A stretch of DNA of 64,000 nucleotides from an uncultured Lachnospiraceae bacterium (GTDB taxonomy: Bacteria; Bacillota; Clostridia; Lachnospirales; Lachnospiraceae). Location: assembly GCA_910578335.1 (NCBI GenBank), contig CAJTPU010000015.1, positions 1-64,000 of the forward strand, written 5' to 3'. Of the stretch, positions 1 to 7,414 are shown in pieces. The number at the start of each line of letters is the position of its first letter. Positions within the stretch are counted from its first letter, which is position 1. A program made the translations under genes and the position numbers. The notes beneath the pieces were generated by a model that had not been told where the DNA came from, ran no database searches, and saw nothing but the letters and a program-made list of their open reading frames with translations.

Positions 1-1
1 G

Positions 2-139
2 ACCTAAGAACAGGTATAAGCGACTTTTGCGCCATGAAAATGAGACTCAAAAATCGTGGAAGCCTTTGCTGAACACGATTTTCGCCTTAGAGGCTCATTG
101 AAATGTTTGGCGCAACGGAGTGCATACCTGTTCTTAGGT
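2..139. repeat. Palindromic element, family 1, copy 1
   Basis: A 138-bp hairpin-forming element. The outer arms ACCTAAGAACAGGTAT (2-17) and ATACCTGTTCTTAGGT (124-139) pair perfectly over 16 bp. Inside, AAAATCGTG pairs with CACGATTTT, and AATGAG, CTC and GCGCCA segments also have partners. The inner ~100 bp matches the reverse complement of 53391-53490 at about 85% identity by eye, but the outer arms of that copy are completely different. No protein frame is shared because a one-base indel separates the copies. It may be a small non-autonomous mobile element or a structured RNA. Confidence 0.7.
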
Positions 140-140
140 T

Positions 141-188
141 GAATTGACAGCAGGTAACTTCAATCAGGGCTTTTGGCACCCGAATCCT
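141..188. repeat. Half of a family 3 palindrome
   Basis: This stretch resembles the reverse complement of the left half of the complete palindrome at 35266-35351: both contain AATTGACA..A.., a CAATCAGGGCTTTTG core and a CCC..AAT end. It abuts the family 1 element directly, so the partner arm is missing here, either because family 1 inserted into or replaced it or because it lies beyond the window edge. Confidence 0.55.
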
Positions 189-289
189 AAAAGGCAATAA
201 AAAAGCAGGCGCAACTCCCTAAACGGAAATTTTCCTGCTAAAACGATACCAACAAAACGGACACAAAAAAAACTTATGCAAAGTTGCAC

Positions 290-313
290 AAACATGTAAA
301 AAACATGTTTTTT
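290..313. terminator. Hairpin with T run
   Basis: AAACATG (290-296) pairs with CATGTTT (304-310) around an A-rich loop and is followed by a run of T on the plus strand. The stem is short (7 bp) and AT-rich, and no plus-strand gene precedes it within the window. It could end a transcript entering from the left, or be incidental. Confidence 0.35.
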
Positions 314-337
314 GCCTAAAATCTGTCACAATATGGC

Positions 338-434
338 ATTTGTATTTGCACGCAAAAAAATCCCATTTACATGAGATGCAATATCTGCTTTTTTATCGCC
401 CCGCCTTGCGGATGCGACCGATGCAAATACAAAT
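338..434. repeat. 13-bp perfect inverted repeat with structured spacer
   Basis: ATTTGTATTTGCA (338-350) and its exact reverse complement (422-434) are separated by 71 bp. The spacer has further partial complementarity (A-rich next to the left arm, T-run near 391-396). It lies downstream of the minus-strand NUDIX gene in a 523-bp stretch with no gene. It could be a 3' structure or a small RNA; nothing in the sequence decides. Confidence 0.4.
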
Positions 435-523
435 AAACATACGTAAGCCACCTTTCTTTTTATCCTATATCTATCTTATAAAACTATAACAAAAACATAG
501 CAGCCTGTCAATTTTTTGCGGCG

Positions 524-973
524 CTATTTTAACACAACCCGCCATTCTTCCCCCTCTACGACATATTGAAATTCAGATTTATCTTCATCCAGCATCACTT
601 GTAAAAGTTCTTCGAAATCTTCTACCAGATTTACATCCGGCAATTCCTTACAGGACACCCAGTGCATTTCTCCTTCCTCTGAAGAGACAAGCTCCCCTGT
701 AAAGTCGTCTGCCCTGAATAAAAACACCAGATACCGTCCGTTTTCTATGGGGAACTGCTTTATGCCGCAGAGCTTAGGATGCAAAACCGTCAAACCTGTC
801 TCCTCCTTCATTTCACGGATTACGGCATCTACAATGGACTCTCCCTTCTCCACATGCCCGCCCGGCAGGGTATACCCCTTCCAGTCTTTTTTTACTCTGT
901 CCTGCAGCAGATAGGCTTCCCCTTTCTGTATCAGGCACAGCACTGTCAGCTCTACATTTTCGGTCAAAGCCAT
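524..973 (-). CDS. NUDIX hydrolase (MutT-like)
   Basis: A 149-residue single-domain NUDIX protein that should hydrolyse a nucleoside diphosphate linked to another moiety. The full Nudix box is visible at residues 39-61 (G39, E45, R53, E54, E57, E58, G60), so the metal-binding glutamates are present. Length fits 8-oxo-dGTPase-like members, but the true substrate cannot be told. GGAGGAGC precedes the ATG. It is the last gene of a three-gene minus-strand operon, starting 15 bp after the NUDIX-GNAT fusion, so two Nudix proteins are made together. Confidence 0.88.
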   Translation of the reverse strand: MALTENVELTVLCLIQKGEAYLLQDRVKKDWKGYTLPGGHVEKGESIVDAVIREMKEETGLTVLHPKLCGIKQFPIENGRYLVFLFRADDFTGELVSSEEGEMHWVSCKELPDVNLVEDFEELLQVMLDEDKSEFQYVVEGEEWRVVLK

Positions 974-988
974 GGCGCGCTCCTCCTT

Positions 989-2038
989 CTATGATTCTTG
1001 CCCGGTTTCCCATTCTTTTTTATAAATTAACATACCATTACCATAGGGGTCGTCTTTTGCCCCAAATTCTTCCTTCACAAATGCAAAACCATTCTTTTCA
1101 AGAACCCTCACGGAAGCATGATTTCCACGCATAACACGTCCAAATAGAATGTTGATTCCAAAAGTTCTTGTTATAAACTCTGTCATCGCTTTTAACAATT
1201 CCGTCGCATACCCGTTTCCGCTATACTTTTTACATATCCCATAACCTATTTCTACCTCATTGCAATTTCCTTCCACCTCATTTACGCCTGTATCCCCTAT
1301 CAATTCACCTGTTTCTTTCAGTTCAACAGCTAAAACATATGGTAAATGTTTGTCATTCACACAATCTGCATAAAATCTAATTGCCTCTTGCGTTTCTTCC
1401 ATATCTACATAGCTTTCATTCGGAATCCACCTTTTTACCTCTTCTTCCAAATGATTTTCATATAAGCATCCGGCATCTTCTATCTCAAATTTTCTAATCC
1501 GCAAATGCTCGGTTTCAAATAGATATTCCATGCCCTTTTTCTTATGGTTTTCATTCTCTATGATTGTTTTCACAAGCTGCCAGGCTATACTTCCCTCCCG
1601 CAGCAGGGACAATGCATTTTCATATCTTACCCACTCTGCTAAGTCCACTTCGCCGGACAGTTGAAACTCCTGTTTTTTTACACAAGCCTGATAGCCCAGC
1701 ATAAGCATTTCCTTTTTTTCATACGGATAGCTTCTGATATACTCCAATTTTTCAACATTCTGCCCAATTTCTTCTTTTACTTCCCGAATCACGGTTTCTT
1801 CCGCAGATTCACCCATTTTTATGATTCCTGCCACACAGACATACTTTGTTGCCGAAACATAATTTTGCCGCAGCAGGGCAATTTCTCCGTTTTCATTCAC
1901 AACAGCCGCAATGATGCAGGTGGTGAACATATCCCACAAAGGAATATTACAGTTTATGCAAAAAGGAATCTCTCCCTCATCACCGATTTCTTTTGGAATC
2001 AGTTTTGTACCACAGTGTGAACAATATGTAAAATGCAT
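989..2038 (-). CDS. NUDIX hydrolase fused to GNAT N-acetyltransferase
   Basis: 349 residues. A zinc-ribbon (C6, C9, C27, C30) leads into a NUDIX domain with a complete box at residues 71-92. From about M170 a GNAT domain follows, with the acetyl-CoA-binding stretch YSGNGYATELL and the usual late NHASVRVLEKNGF motif. The start was set at the ATG with GAGGT upstream; the reading frame is open further 5' but that part overlaps the kinase gene and looks non-coding. M170 itself follows a GGGC, so the GNAT part might also be made alone. The gene is visibly more AT-rich than most neighbours, suggesting transfer. Substrates are unknown. Confidence 0.85.
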   Translation of the reverse strand: MHFTYCSHCGTKLIPKEIGDEGEIPFCINCNIPLWDMFTTCIIAAVVNENGEIALLRQNYVSATKYVCVAGIIKMGESAEETVIREVKEEIGQNVEKLEYIRSYPYEKKEMLMLGYQACVKKQEFQLSGEVDLAEWVRYENALSLLREGSIAWQLVKTIIENENHKKKGMEYLFETEHLRIRKFEIEDAGCLYENHLEEEVKRWIPNESYVDMEETQEAIRFYADCVNDKHLPYVLAVELKETGELIGDTGVNEVEGNCNEVEIGYGICKKYSGNGYATELLKAMTEFITRTFGINILFGRVMRGNHASVRVLEKNGFAFVKEEFGAKDDPYGNGMLIYKKEWETGQES

Positions 2039-2087
2039 ATTTACCTCGTTTCCGCGCTGCTTTTGGCGCGCCCCCATCAAGACTGTC

Positions 2088-2879
2088 CTAAAACAATTCA
2101 TCCAGCAGAATATAATACCGTATTTTTTCCCAGTCCGGCTCGATTCCCAGCTCACGGAATAAAAGCAATTCATCATAATCGGAACAGACGCGGTTTTTAC
2201 GGCTATATTTTCCGCTGTAATTGTGCGATAAACTCCGGTAGCAGATTGCAATGTCACACCATTTGTCCGCTATTCCGCTTCTGCCCAAATCAATATAACC
2301 GGTAACTTCACCCTGTATGCCGAATAGGTTGGGCAGACAGAAATCTCCGTGGGACAAAACCGGCTCCTCCAAAGGCTTGTTTTCATAAAGCCAGGCAAGC
2401 AGCGCCTCCGGATTTTGAAAGCCGCCCTCACCAAAGGTATCCGGCTCCACATTATCAAGGTCAACCAGACCATGCTCTATATTATATTTTGCCCGGGCAA
2501 GCTTGTAAGAGAGTCTTTGGTTAGATGGGCAGTCCGAAATATCGGTATGCCACAGCTTTTTAAGCCCCCCGGCAAGCAGCCTGCACAAAAGAACCGGCTC
2601 CTCCATATACGCAGGCGCACATGCCATCTGCCCGACGCTTCTGCTCATCAAAAGGTAAGATTTTCCGCCATATATCTCATAGGCATACAGATTCGGAACG
2701 GGAAGCTTACCCTGCAGATATTGCAGCATACGATATTCGTTTTGCGCCTCTTCGCTATCTTCCTGCACCTTTAATACCTGATTCTCAAAAATCAAAACCG
2801 CCGAGCCTGACATGCCGATATCATCTGTCCGGTACGGCTCTTCTCCAATCAATCTGCGTATTTTTTCCGGCAGCAGCAT
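2088..2879 (-). CDS. APH(3')-family aminoglycoside phosphotransferase-like kinase
   Basis: 263 residues, the usual APH(3') length. The Brenner motif HGDxxxxN is at 177-184 (D179 catalytic base, N184) and the metal-binding D197 is in IDLGR. The sequence around 195-210 and the C-terminus (YYILLDELF) are very close to APH(3')-IIIa as I remember it. The family phosphorylates the 3'-hydroxyl of aminoglycosides, but chromosomal relatives may have other substrates, so resistance is not implied. The start is the ATG with GGGAGGAA upstream; an ATG 8 codons earlier lacks a good site. First gene of the operon with the two NUDIX genes. Confidence 0.85.
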   Translation of the reverse strand: MLLPEKIRRLIGEEPYRTDDIGMSGSAVLIFENQVLKVQEDSEEAQNEYRMLQYLQGKLPVPNLYAYEIYGGKSYLLMSRSVGQMACAPAYMEEPVLLCRLLAGGLKKLWHTDISDCPSNQRLSYKLARAKYNIEHGLVDLDNVEPDTFGEGGFQNPEALLAWLYENKPLEEPVLSHGDFCLPNLFGIQGEVTGYIDLGRSGIADKWCDIAICYRSLSHNYSGKYSRKNRVCSDYDELLLFRELGIEPDWEKIRYYILLDELF

Positions 2880-3012
2880 GACTTCCTCCCGTTTCTCTTT
2901 CATCTTCCATGAAAGTATCTGTTTTCTATTTCAGAATACCATTCTTCCCTCTCAAAAACCACCTTTTTTTATTTCTTCTTATCGATTACGAGCCGCTTGC
3001 CCTTCACAGCAG

Positions 3013-3050
3013 AAAAACGGCAGCCGTTTTACCGGCTGCCGTTTCTTTTT
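3013..3050 (-). terminator. Rho-independent terminator, bidirectional
   Basis: AAAAACGGCAGCCG pairs with CGGCTGCCGTTT around a short loop, with T runs on both strands. It lies about 40 bp beyond the stop of the GH76-like gene and before the APH-like gene, so it should end the mannoside operon. Confidence 0.8.
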
Positions 3051-3081
3051 CCTGTTTCCTATCTCCCAAATACCGCCGCCC

Positions 3082-4194
3082 CTACACACCCAAAAGGCAC
3101 GCAATCTCTGCCGTCCCGCTCTGGGTTAAAAGCATACGGTCATAATCGTCGTCTTTGCGCCAGCCCGTCACGTAGTCGTGGGGCAGCAGTCCTTCTTCGC
3201 TCTTATAATGCTCCCATGCATATAAAAGAGAATCCCGCAATGTCTTCATGCCCTCTTCTACGCTGTCCGGCGCATACTGCGCCAGCGCAGCATAGCCTTC
3301 TGCCTGAATGGCTGTAAACCAGACAAAGTCCTTGTAATACTCCCTGCCCTCCTCGTCGTGCTTAAGAAAGGCGCGATGCACTGCCTTTGCCGCCCAGACT
3401 GCATCCTCCTTATAGCTTTCCTCATGGGTGATTTCATACAAAAGCAAATCCGCCAGTATCATGCTGCCCGCATTGTAACCGTACAAATCCTTGTTGATTT
3501 CTCCTGCATACCGCACATGGTCCTTGATGATTGTATGCACGCCATTATAATAGATGCCCGTCTCCTTATCCTGCATCTGCTTGCAGAAATCATAGAAACG
3601 CAGCGCCCAGTCAAGATAGCTTTTCTCGTCCGTAATCCGGTAGAGAATGGCGTTTACAATGATACAGCAGGCGTTGGCGGAAAGCCCTCTCTCCAGCTCC
3701 TGCTCCGTTCCCTCGTCGGTCAGTCCGTTATCGTTCCATACCAGCCCGCCCAGCTTATCGTTCCACCCTGTATACGTGTAATTGACAATCCGCTTCGCCT
3801 CCTCAAGATACTCCTCTTTCTGCAATATCTCATAGGCAAAAAGGAAATTGCGCGCCACCCATATATTATCGTCAAAGAATACCGGCGCATATCCCGTCCC
3901 CGGCTTATCGCCCCGCTCGGAATGATACTTGATGCTGCCCTCCGCCATCTTGGAAGCGTCCGACCGGTAAAAAACAAATCCCTCCATCACCTTCTCATAA
4001 GCAGAAAGCCACTTTGTCTCTCCCGCCTTTATCAAATGATAAAGCATACCGCTTAAAGCAAAATACGGAAACAAAAAACAAGACTCCCTGTCCCCGTCCT
4101 TTGCCGGTGCGTATTCCCTAAAAATACTGCTCTCCCCCACCTGAAACTCTTTCATCACCGCTTCACACAACGCATTCGCTATCCTTAATTCCAT
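3082..4194 (-). CDS. Glycoside hydrolase family 76-like protein (alpha-1,6-mannanase type)
   Basis: 370 residues with no signal peptide, so cytoplasmic. The sequence has the alternating helix pattern of an (alpha/alpha)6 barrel and a paired Asp (D108-D109 in the context FFDDNIWVA), which matches the catalytic Asp pair of GH76. GH76 enzymes cut alpha-1,6-mannose backbones. Last gene of an operon with an alpha-mannosidase and mannose-6-phosphate isomerase, which supports a mannoside role. A palindromic element separates it from the isomerase gene. Other (alpha/alpha)6 families such as GH88/105 or epimerases are less likely. Confidence 0.65.
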   Translation of the reverse strand: MELRIANALCEAVMKEFQVGESSIFREYAPAKDGDRESCFLFPYFALSGMLYHLIKAGETKWLSAYEKVMEGFVFYRSDASKMAEGSIKYHSERGDKPGTGYAPVFFDDNIWVARNFLFAYEILQKEEYLEEAKRIVNYTYTGWNDKLGGLVWNDNGLTDEGTEQELERGLSANACCIIVNAILYRITDEKSYLDWALRFYDFCKQMQDKETGIYYNGVHTIIKDHVRYAGEINKDLYGYNAGSMILADLLLYEITHEESYKEDAVWAAKAVHRAFLKHDEEGREYYKDFVWFTAIQAEGYAALAQYAPDSVEEGMKTLRDSLLYAWEHYKSEEGLLPHDYVTGWRKDDDYDRMLLTQSGTAEIACLLGV

Positions 4195-4212
4195 CTTTTT
4201 CTCCTTTCCTTC

Positions 4213-4441
4213 AAAACATATTTAGGCGATTGCGAAACTCGCATTTTCCAGTCCCGAATTGTGTAACTTGTATATTGCATAAGCAGACCTTTGCTTACCG
4301 TCGGTATTTAGCTGCCGTATTTTGGCAGCTTATGTACCGCTACGGTAAGCTTGAGCGCGAGCGAGTCTGCGTTGAAATATACAAGGTGCACAATGACACT
4401 TGCATATTTACTGAGTTTCGCAAACGCCTAAAAACATATTT
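4213..4441. repeat. Palindromic element, family 2, copy A, with flanking direct repeats
   Basis: The 207-bp element (4224-4430) begins AGGCGATTGCGAAACTC and ends GAGTTTCGCAAACGCCT, nearly perfect inverted ends. Inside are arms around TGTATAT/ATATACA and a strong central stem GCTTACCGT...ACGGTAAGC enclosing AGCTGCC/GGCAGCT. It is flanked on both sides by the 11-bp direct repeat AAAACATATTT (4213-4223 and 4431-4441), as expected of a target-site duplication. It lies within the mannoside operon. Confidence 0.8.
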
Positions 4442-4454
4442 TTGTAATTGCCCT

Positions 4455-6218
4455 CTACCGTATGGAAGCCCGCACTACCATACACTCCCCCTTCAGAGGG
4501 GTAAGCGTAAATTCTTTCGCACCCGCCGGTATAATAAAGGTTTCCGCATAATGTGCCTCGAAGGGTGCAAACGCATTTGTGGGAGAAGAAATCACCACGC
4601 CTGCGCCGTCCACCACGTTGCACATGCTCACACTGTCATGGCAGTCATAGCTTACCGGCTTTGACAGCTTATAGCGCCTTGTCTCAATAAATTCCCGCTC
4701 ATGCAGTCCTGTCCTTATCTCCTCATACCCCGCCTCCTCACGGATAGTTTCATAATGATTCAGCAGATTTTCCTTTACCCATTCCGTAGTCCTGTCCCAC
4801 TGTATGACATGCCTGCCATGCTCTATGTGCACCGGACGCGGTCTGCCGTCCAGTCCCAGCCTGCCCCAGTCCCAAAGCTTAAATGTAAAAATATACGGCG
4901 TCGCACTGATTTCCAGCACCATGCAGTCCTTGCCGGAACAGTGCACCGTACCTGCCGGAATCAGGAAATGGTCATGCTTTTTGGCTTTCCAGATATTCAC
5001 AAACTTTTCCGCCGCGAAAGCGCTGCCTCCGTCCTGCGCCTCTTTCAGCTCCTGCAGCATTTGTTCCTTGTCAATGCCTTCCTTCAGCCCAAGGTAAACC
5101 ACCGCGTCGTCGCCGCAATCCAGAATATAATAGCTCTCGTCCTGCGTGTAATGCATCCCGAAGGTATTCTGGATATATTCTGTGAGGGGATGCACCTGCA
5201 AAGACAGATTCTGCCCTCCCATGGTATCCAGAAAGTCAAAGCGGATAGGAAATTCATCCCCGAATCTAGCGTGTACACGGCTTCCCAGAAGCTCCTTGGG
5301 GCGGTAAAATACCGCATCGATGGCGGGAAATTCCATCCGCACATCTCCGAACTTCAGGAAAATGCTGTTTTCCTCCGGCACGCCGTCAAACGCCCAGGCG
5401 TAATTGTCCGCATCGCCCTCGATTTCACAGATTTCCCGCATCCACTGTCCGCCCCATACCTCAGGCGCATAGTAGGGAACAAGGCGGAAGGGTTCCTCGG
5501 AAAGCTGCCGCAGCCCTTGCCTGAAGCCATCCCCCGACACAATTTTAGGATTGCCGGAAATCACGGTATCCGCCACCCATCGCATCCTGTTAAGGAGCAC
5601 CCGCTTGTGCCTGTCTGCCATTCTCCATTCCACGAAAAATCCCTGCTTAAACTTCTTTAACTTGTCCTCGTCCCTGTTATCGGTCTTCCAGTTGGACATC
5701 CCTTCCTTGAACCTGCACTGGATTTCCCAGCGGGGCATGTCAAAATAAATTACATCCGCATCTTCTCCCGCCACAAGCGCTGCGCCCACACCGTAAAGGA
5801 TAACCCGCTCCCCGCTTTGTACCAAGCCTTCCACATAAGCCCGCAATTCTTCTATTTTCTGCGTCTCATAAATGTCGCCAAGCTTTAACGTGTTCATAAT
5901 GCCAAATACCCTGTCGTCAGTCAAAAACGGGTCTATCAGTTTGTGGTATGCTTCGTCGCTCATGCAGCAGCTTTCCGCATCCACCATACGATACCCCGTG
6001 CGCGCAAGCTCGCTCACCAGCTCTTTTCTGCAGACCTCCGGATAAAATTCTGCCGCCACCACCGGACTCTTCGTCTCTTCCCTGACAATCCGCCTCACGG
6101 CGTCCCAGCCCTCATAGGCGGGATAGCCTTCCACTCGTTTTTCAGGATATTTATCAAAATTATGGTACCGGTTTCTTCCCGTCCCGCTATTTTCCCTCTT
6201 CATTCTGCTTTCGTACAC
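4455..6218 (-). CDS. Class I mannose-6-phosphate isomerase with extra N-terminal domain
   Basis: 587 residues. The C-terminal ~350 residues are a type I phosphomannose isomerase-like cupin: the stretches LSLQVHP, DESYYIL and IPAGTVHCSG carry the zinc-ligand Gln/His/Glu/His pattern. It would convert mannose-6-phosphate to fructose-6-phosphate. The first ~200 residues are an extra domain, with features (YGVGAAL, YFDMPRWEIQ, KRVLLNRMRWVADT) that recall a kinase-like or P-loop-less nucleotide fold; I cannot assign it. Start is GTG with AAGGAAA just upstream, or the ATG five codons later. Flanked on both sides by family 2 palindromes. Confidence 0.82.
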   Translation of the reverse strand: MYESRMKRENSGTGRNRYHNFDKYPEKRVEGYPAYEGWDAVRRIVREETKSPVVAAEFYPEVCRKELVSELARTGYRMVDAESCCMSDEAYHKLIDPFLTDDRVFGIMNTLKLGDIYETQKIEELRAYVEGLVQSGERVILYGVGAALVAGEDADVIYFDMPRWEIQCRFKEGMSNWKTDNRDEDKLKKFKQGFFVEWRMADRHKRVLLNRMRWVADTVISGNPKIVSGDGFRQGLRQLSEEPFRLVPYYAPEVWGGQWMREICEIEGDADNYAWAFDGVPEENSIFLKFGDVRMEFPAIDAVFYRPKELLGSRVHARFGDEFPIRFDFLDTMGGQNLSLQVHPLTEYIQNTFGMHYTQDESYYILDCGDDAVVYLGLKEGIDKEQMLQELKEAQDGGSAFAAEKFVNIWKAKKHDHFLIPAGTVHCSGKDCMVLEISATPYIFTFKLWDWGRLGLDGRPRPVHIEHGRHVIQWDRTTEWVKENLLNHYETIREEAGYEEIRTGLHEREFIETRRYKLSKPVSYDCHDSVSMCNVVDGAGVVISSPTNAFAPFEAHYAETFIIPAGAKEFTLTPLKGECMVVRASIR

Positions 6219-6227
6219 CTTTCCTTT

Positions 6228-6455
6228 ATTTTACAATGAGGTGATTGCGAAACTCTTTATTCAGCAAGTGTCATTGTGGAACTTGTATATTCTAACACGG
6301 ACGCGCTCTCGCTCCGACCTTACCGTAGCGGTACATAAGCTGCCAAAATACGGCAGCTAAGTGCCGACGGTAAGCTAGGGTCCGCTTATAGAATATACAA
6401 GTTCCACAATTCGGAGCTGAAAAATCCGAGTTTCGCAATTCCCGCATTTTACAAT
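6228..6455. repeat. Palindromic element, family 2, copy B (inverted), with flanking direct repeats
   Basis: The 208-bp element (6238-6445) is in the opposite orientation to copy A: its left arm matches the reverse complement of the right arm of A. The centre again contains TTACCGTAGCGGTACATAAG and AGCTGCCAAAATACGGCAGCT. The 10-bp direct repeat ATTTTACAAT lies exactly on both sides (6228-6237 and 6446-6455), different from that of copy A, which supports insertion rather than shared ancestry of the flanks. Confidence 0.8.
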
Positions 6456-6472
6456 AAGCACTTGCCTGTATC

Positions 6473-7396
6473 CTATAAGTATGCCGCCCCCACAATGCCT
6501 GCCTGATTCTGCAGTGCTGCCTGCACTACAGCCACCGGCGCGTATTCGTAACCGTATACACCTTTTTTCAGTTCTTCCGTAAGCCGCGGCAGTATCAAAT
6601 CCGCGGACGCCGACACACCGCCTCCGATGACAATGACTTCGGGGCGCAGGATATTGGAAATGTTGACGGCTCCCATGGCAAGATACGTCAGAAACTCTTC
6701 TACAATATGCGTTGCCCCGGCGTCCCCTTCTCTCACTTTTTCAAATATTTCTTTGGCGCTCTGAGGCGTCTCGTAAAGCCCTGTGCTCCGTTTTTTTACC
6801 GCCTCCGCCGAGGCATACGCCTCCAGGCAGCCCTGCCTGCCGCAGTTGCAGAGTCTTCCGTTTCCTTCTACTACCTCATGCCCGAAAATATATGCCATGG
6901 AGCCGTATCTTTCACTCTCCAGCTTCCCGTCTCGGACAAATCCGCCGCCCACACCGGTTCCAATGGTAAACATCGCCATTCTGCCATAGCCCCTGCCTGC
7001 GCCGTAGAGCGCCTCTCCCAGCGCCGCGCACTGGGCGTCGTTGGCAATTCTTACCCTGACAGGCGTTTTCTGCTCCGTGGACGTATCTTGCACCACGGAC
7101 AGTCTTTTCTCCATATCTTCCGCAAAAGGCATATTCTTCCAGCCGAAATTGTTGGAGTAACACACAATCCCCTTCCGGCTGTCAATCAGCCCGGGCACAC
7201 CCATACCAATGCATTTTACTTCGGGGCAGTGAGCAAGCAGCGCCCCCGCGCCTTCTGCAATTTTGTCAAGCACCGCCTCATAGCCTTCCGACAGAGGCGT
7301 ATCAAGCGCTGCCTCTTCCACAACCCTGCCTGCTTCTACAACGCCCATTTTGATAACGGTGCCGCCCAAATCAACACCTATCTTTTTTCCTTCCAT
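6473..7396 (-). CDS. ROK family sugar kinase (probable mannokinase/fructokinase)
   Basis: 307 residues. The phosphate-binding loop DLGGT is at 9-13, the catalytic Asp lies in IANDA (D120), and the ROK zinc site is complete (H173, C183, C185, C190). ROK kinases phosphorylate glucose, mannose, fructose or N-acetyl sugars. The gene sits between an alpha-mannosidase and mannose-6-phosphate isomerase, so mannose is the likely substrate (inference). No helix-turn-helix is fused, so it is an enzyme, not a ROK repressor. It starts 18 bp after the mannosidase stop. Confidence 0.85.
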   Translation of the reverse strand: MEGKKIGVDLGGTVIKMGVVEAGRVVEEAALDTPLSEGYEAVLDKIAEGAGALLAHCPEVKCIGMGVPGLIDSRKGIVCYSNNFGWKNMPFAEDMEKRLSVVQDTSTEQKTPVRVRIANDAQCAALGEALYGAGRGYGRMAMFTIGTGVGGGFVRDGKLESERYGSMAYIFGHEVVEGNGRLCNCGRQGCLEAYASAEAVKKRSTGLYETPQSAKEIFEKVREGDAGATHIVEEFLTYLAMGAVNISNILRPEVIVIGGGVSASADLILPRLTEELKKGVYGYEYAPVAVVQAALQNQAGIVGAAYL

Positions 7397-7414
7397 GCTT
7401 CCCTGCTTTCCGCC

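Noticed and set aside
2038..2257. Longer N-terminus for the NUDIX-GNAT fusion
   Set aside because: The extra 73 codons lie antisense-free but overlap the kinase gene in another frame, have non-protein-like composition, and a proper ribosome site precedes the ATG at 2038.
4230..4664. Plus-strand open frame over family 2 copy A
   Set aside because: It covers the palindrome and the antisense of the isomerase gene; no other copy keeps this frame.
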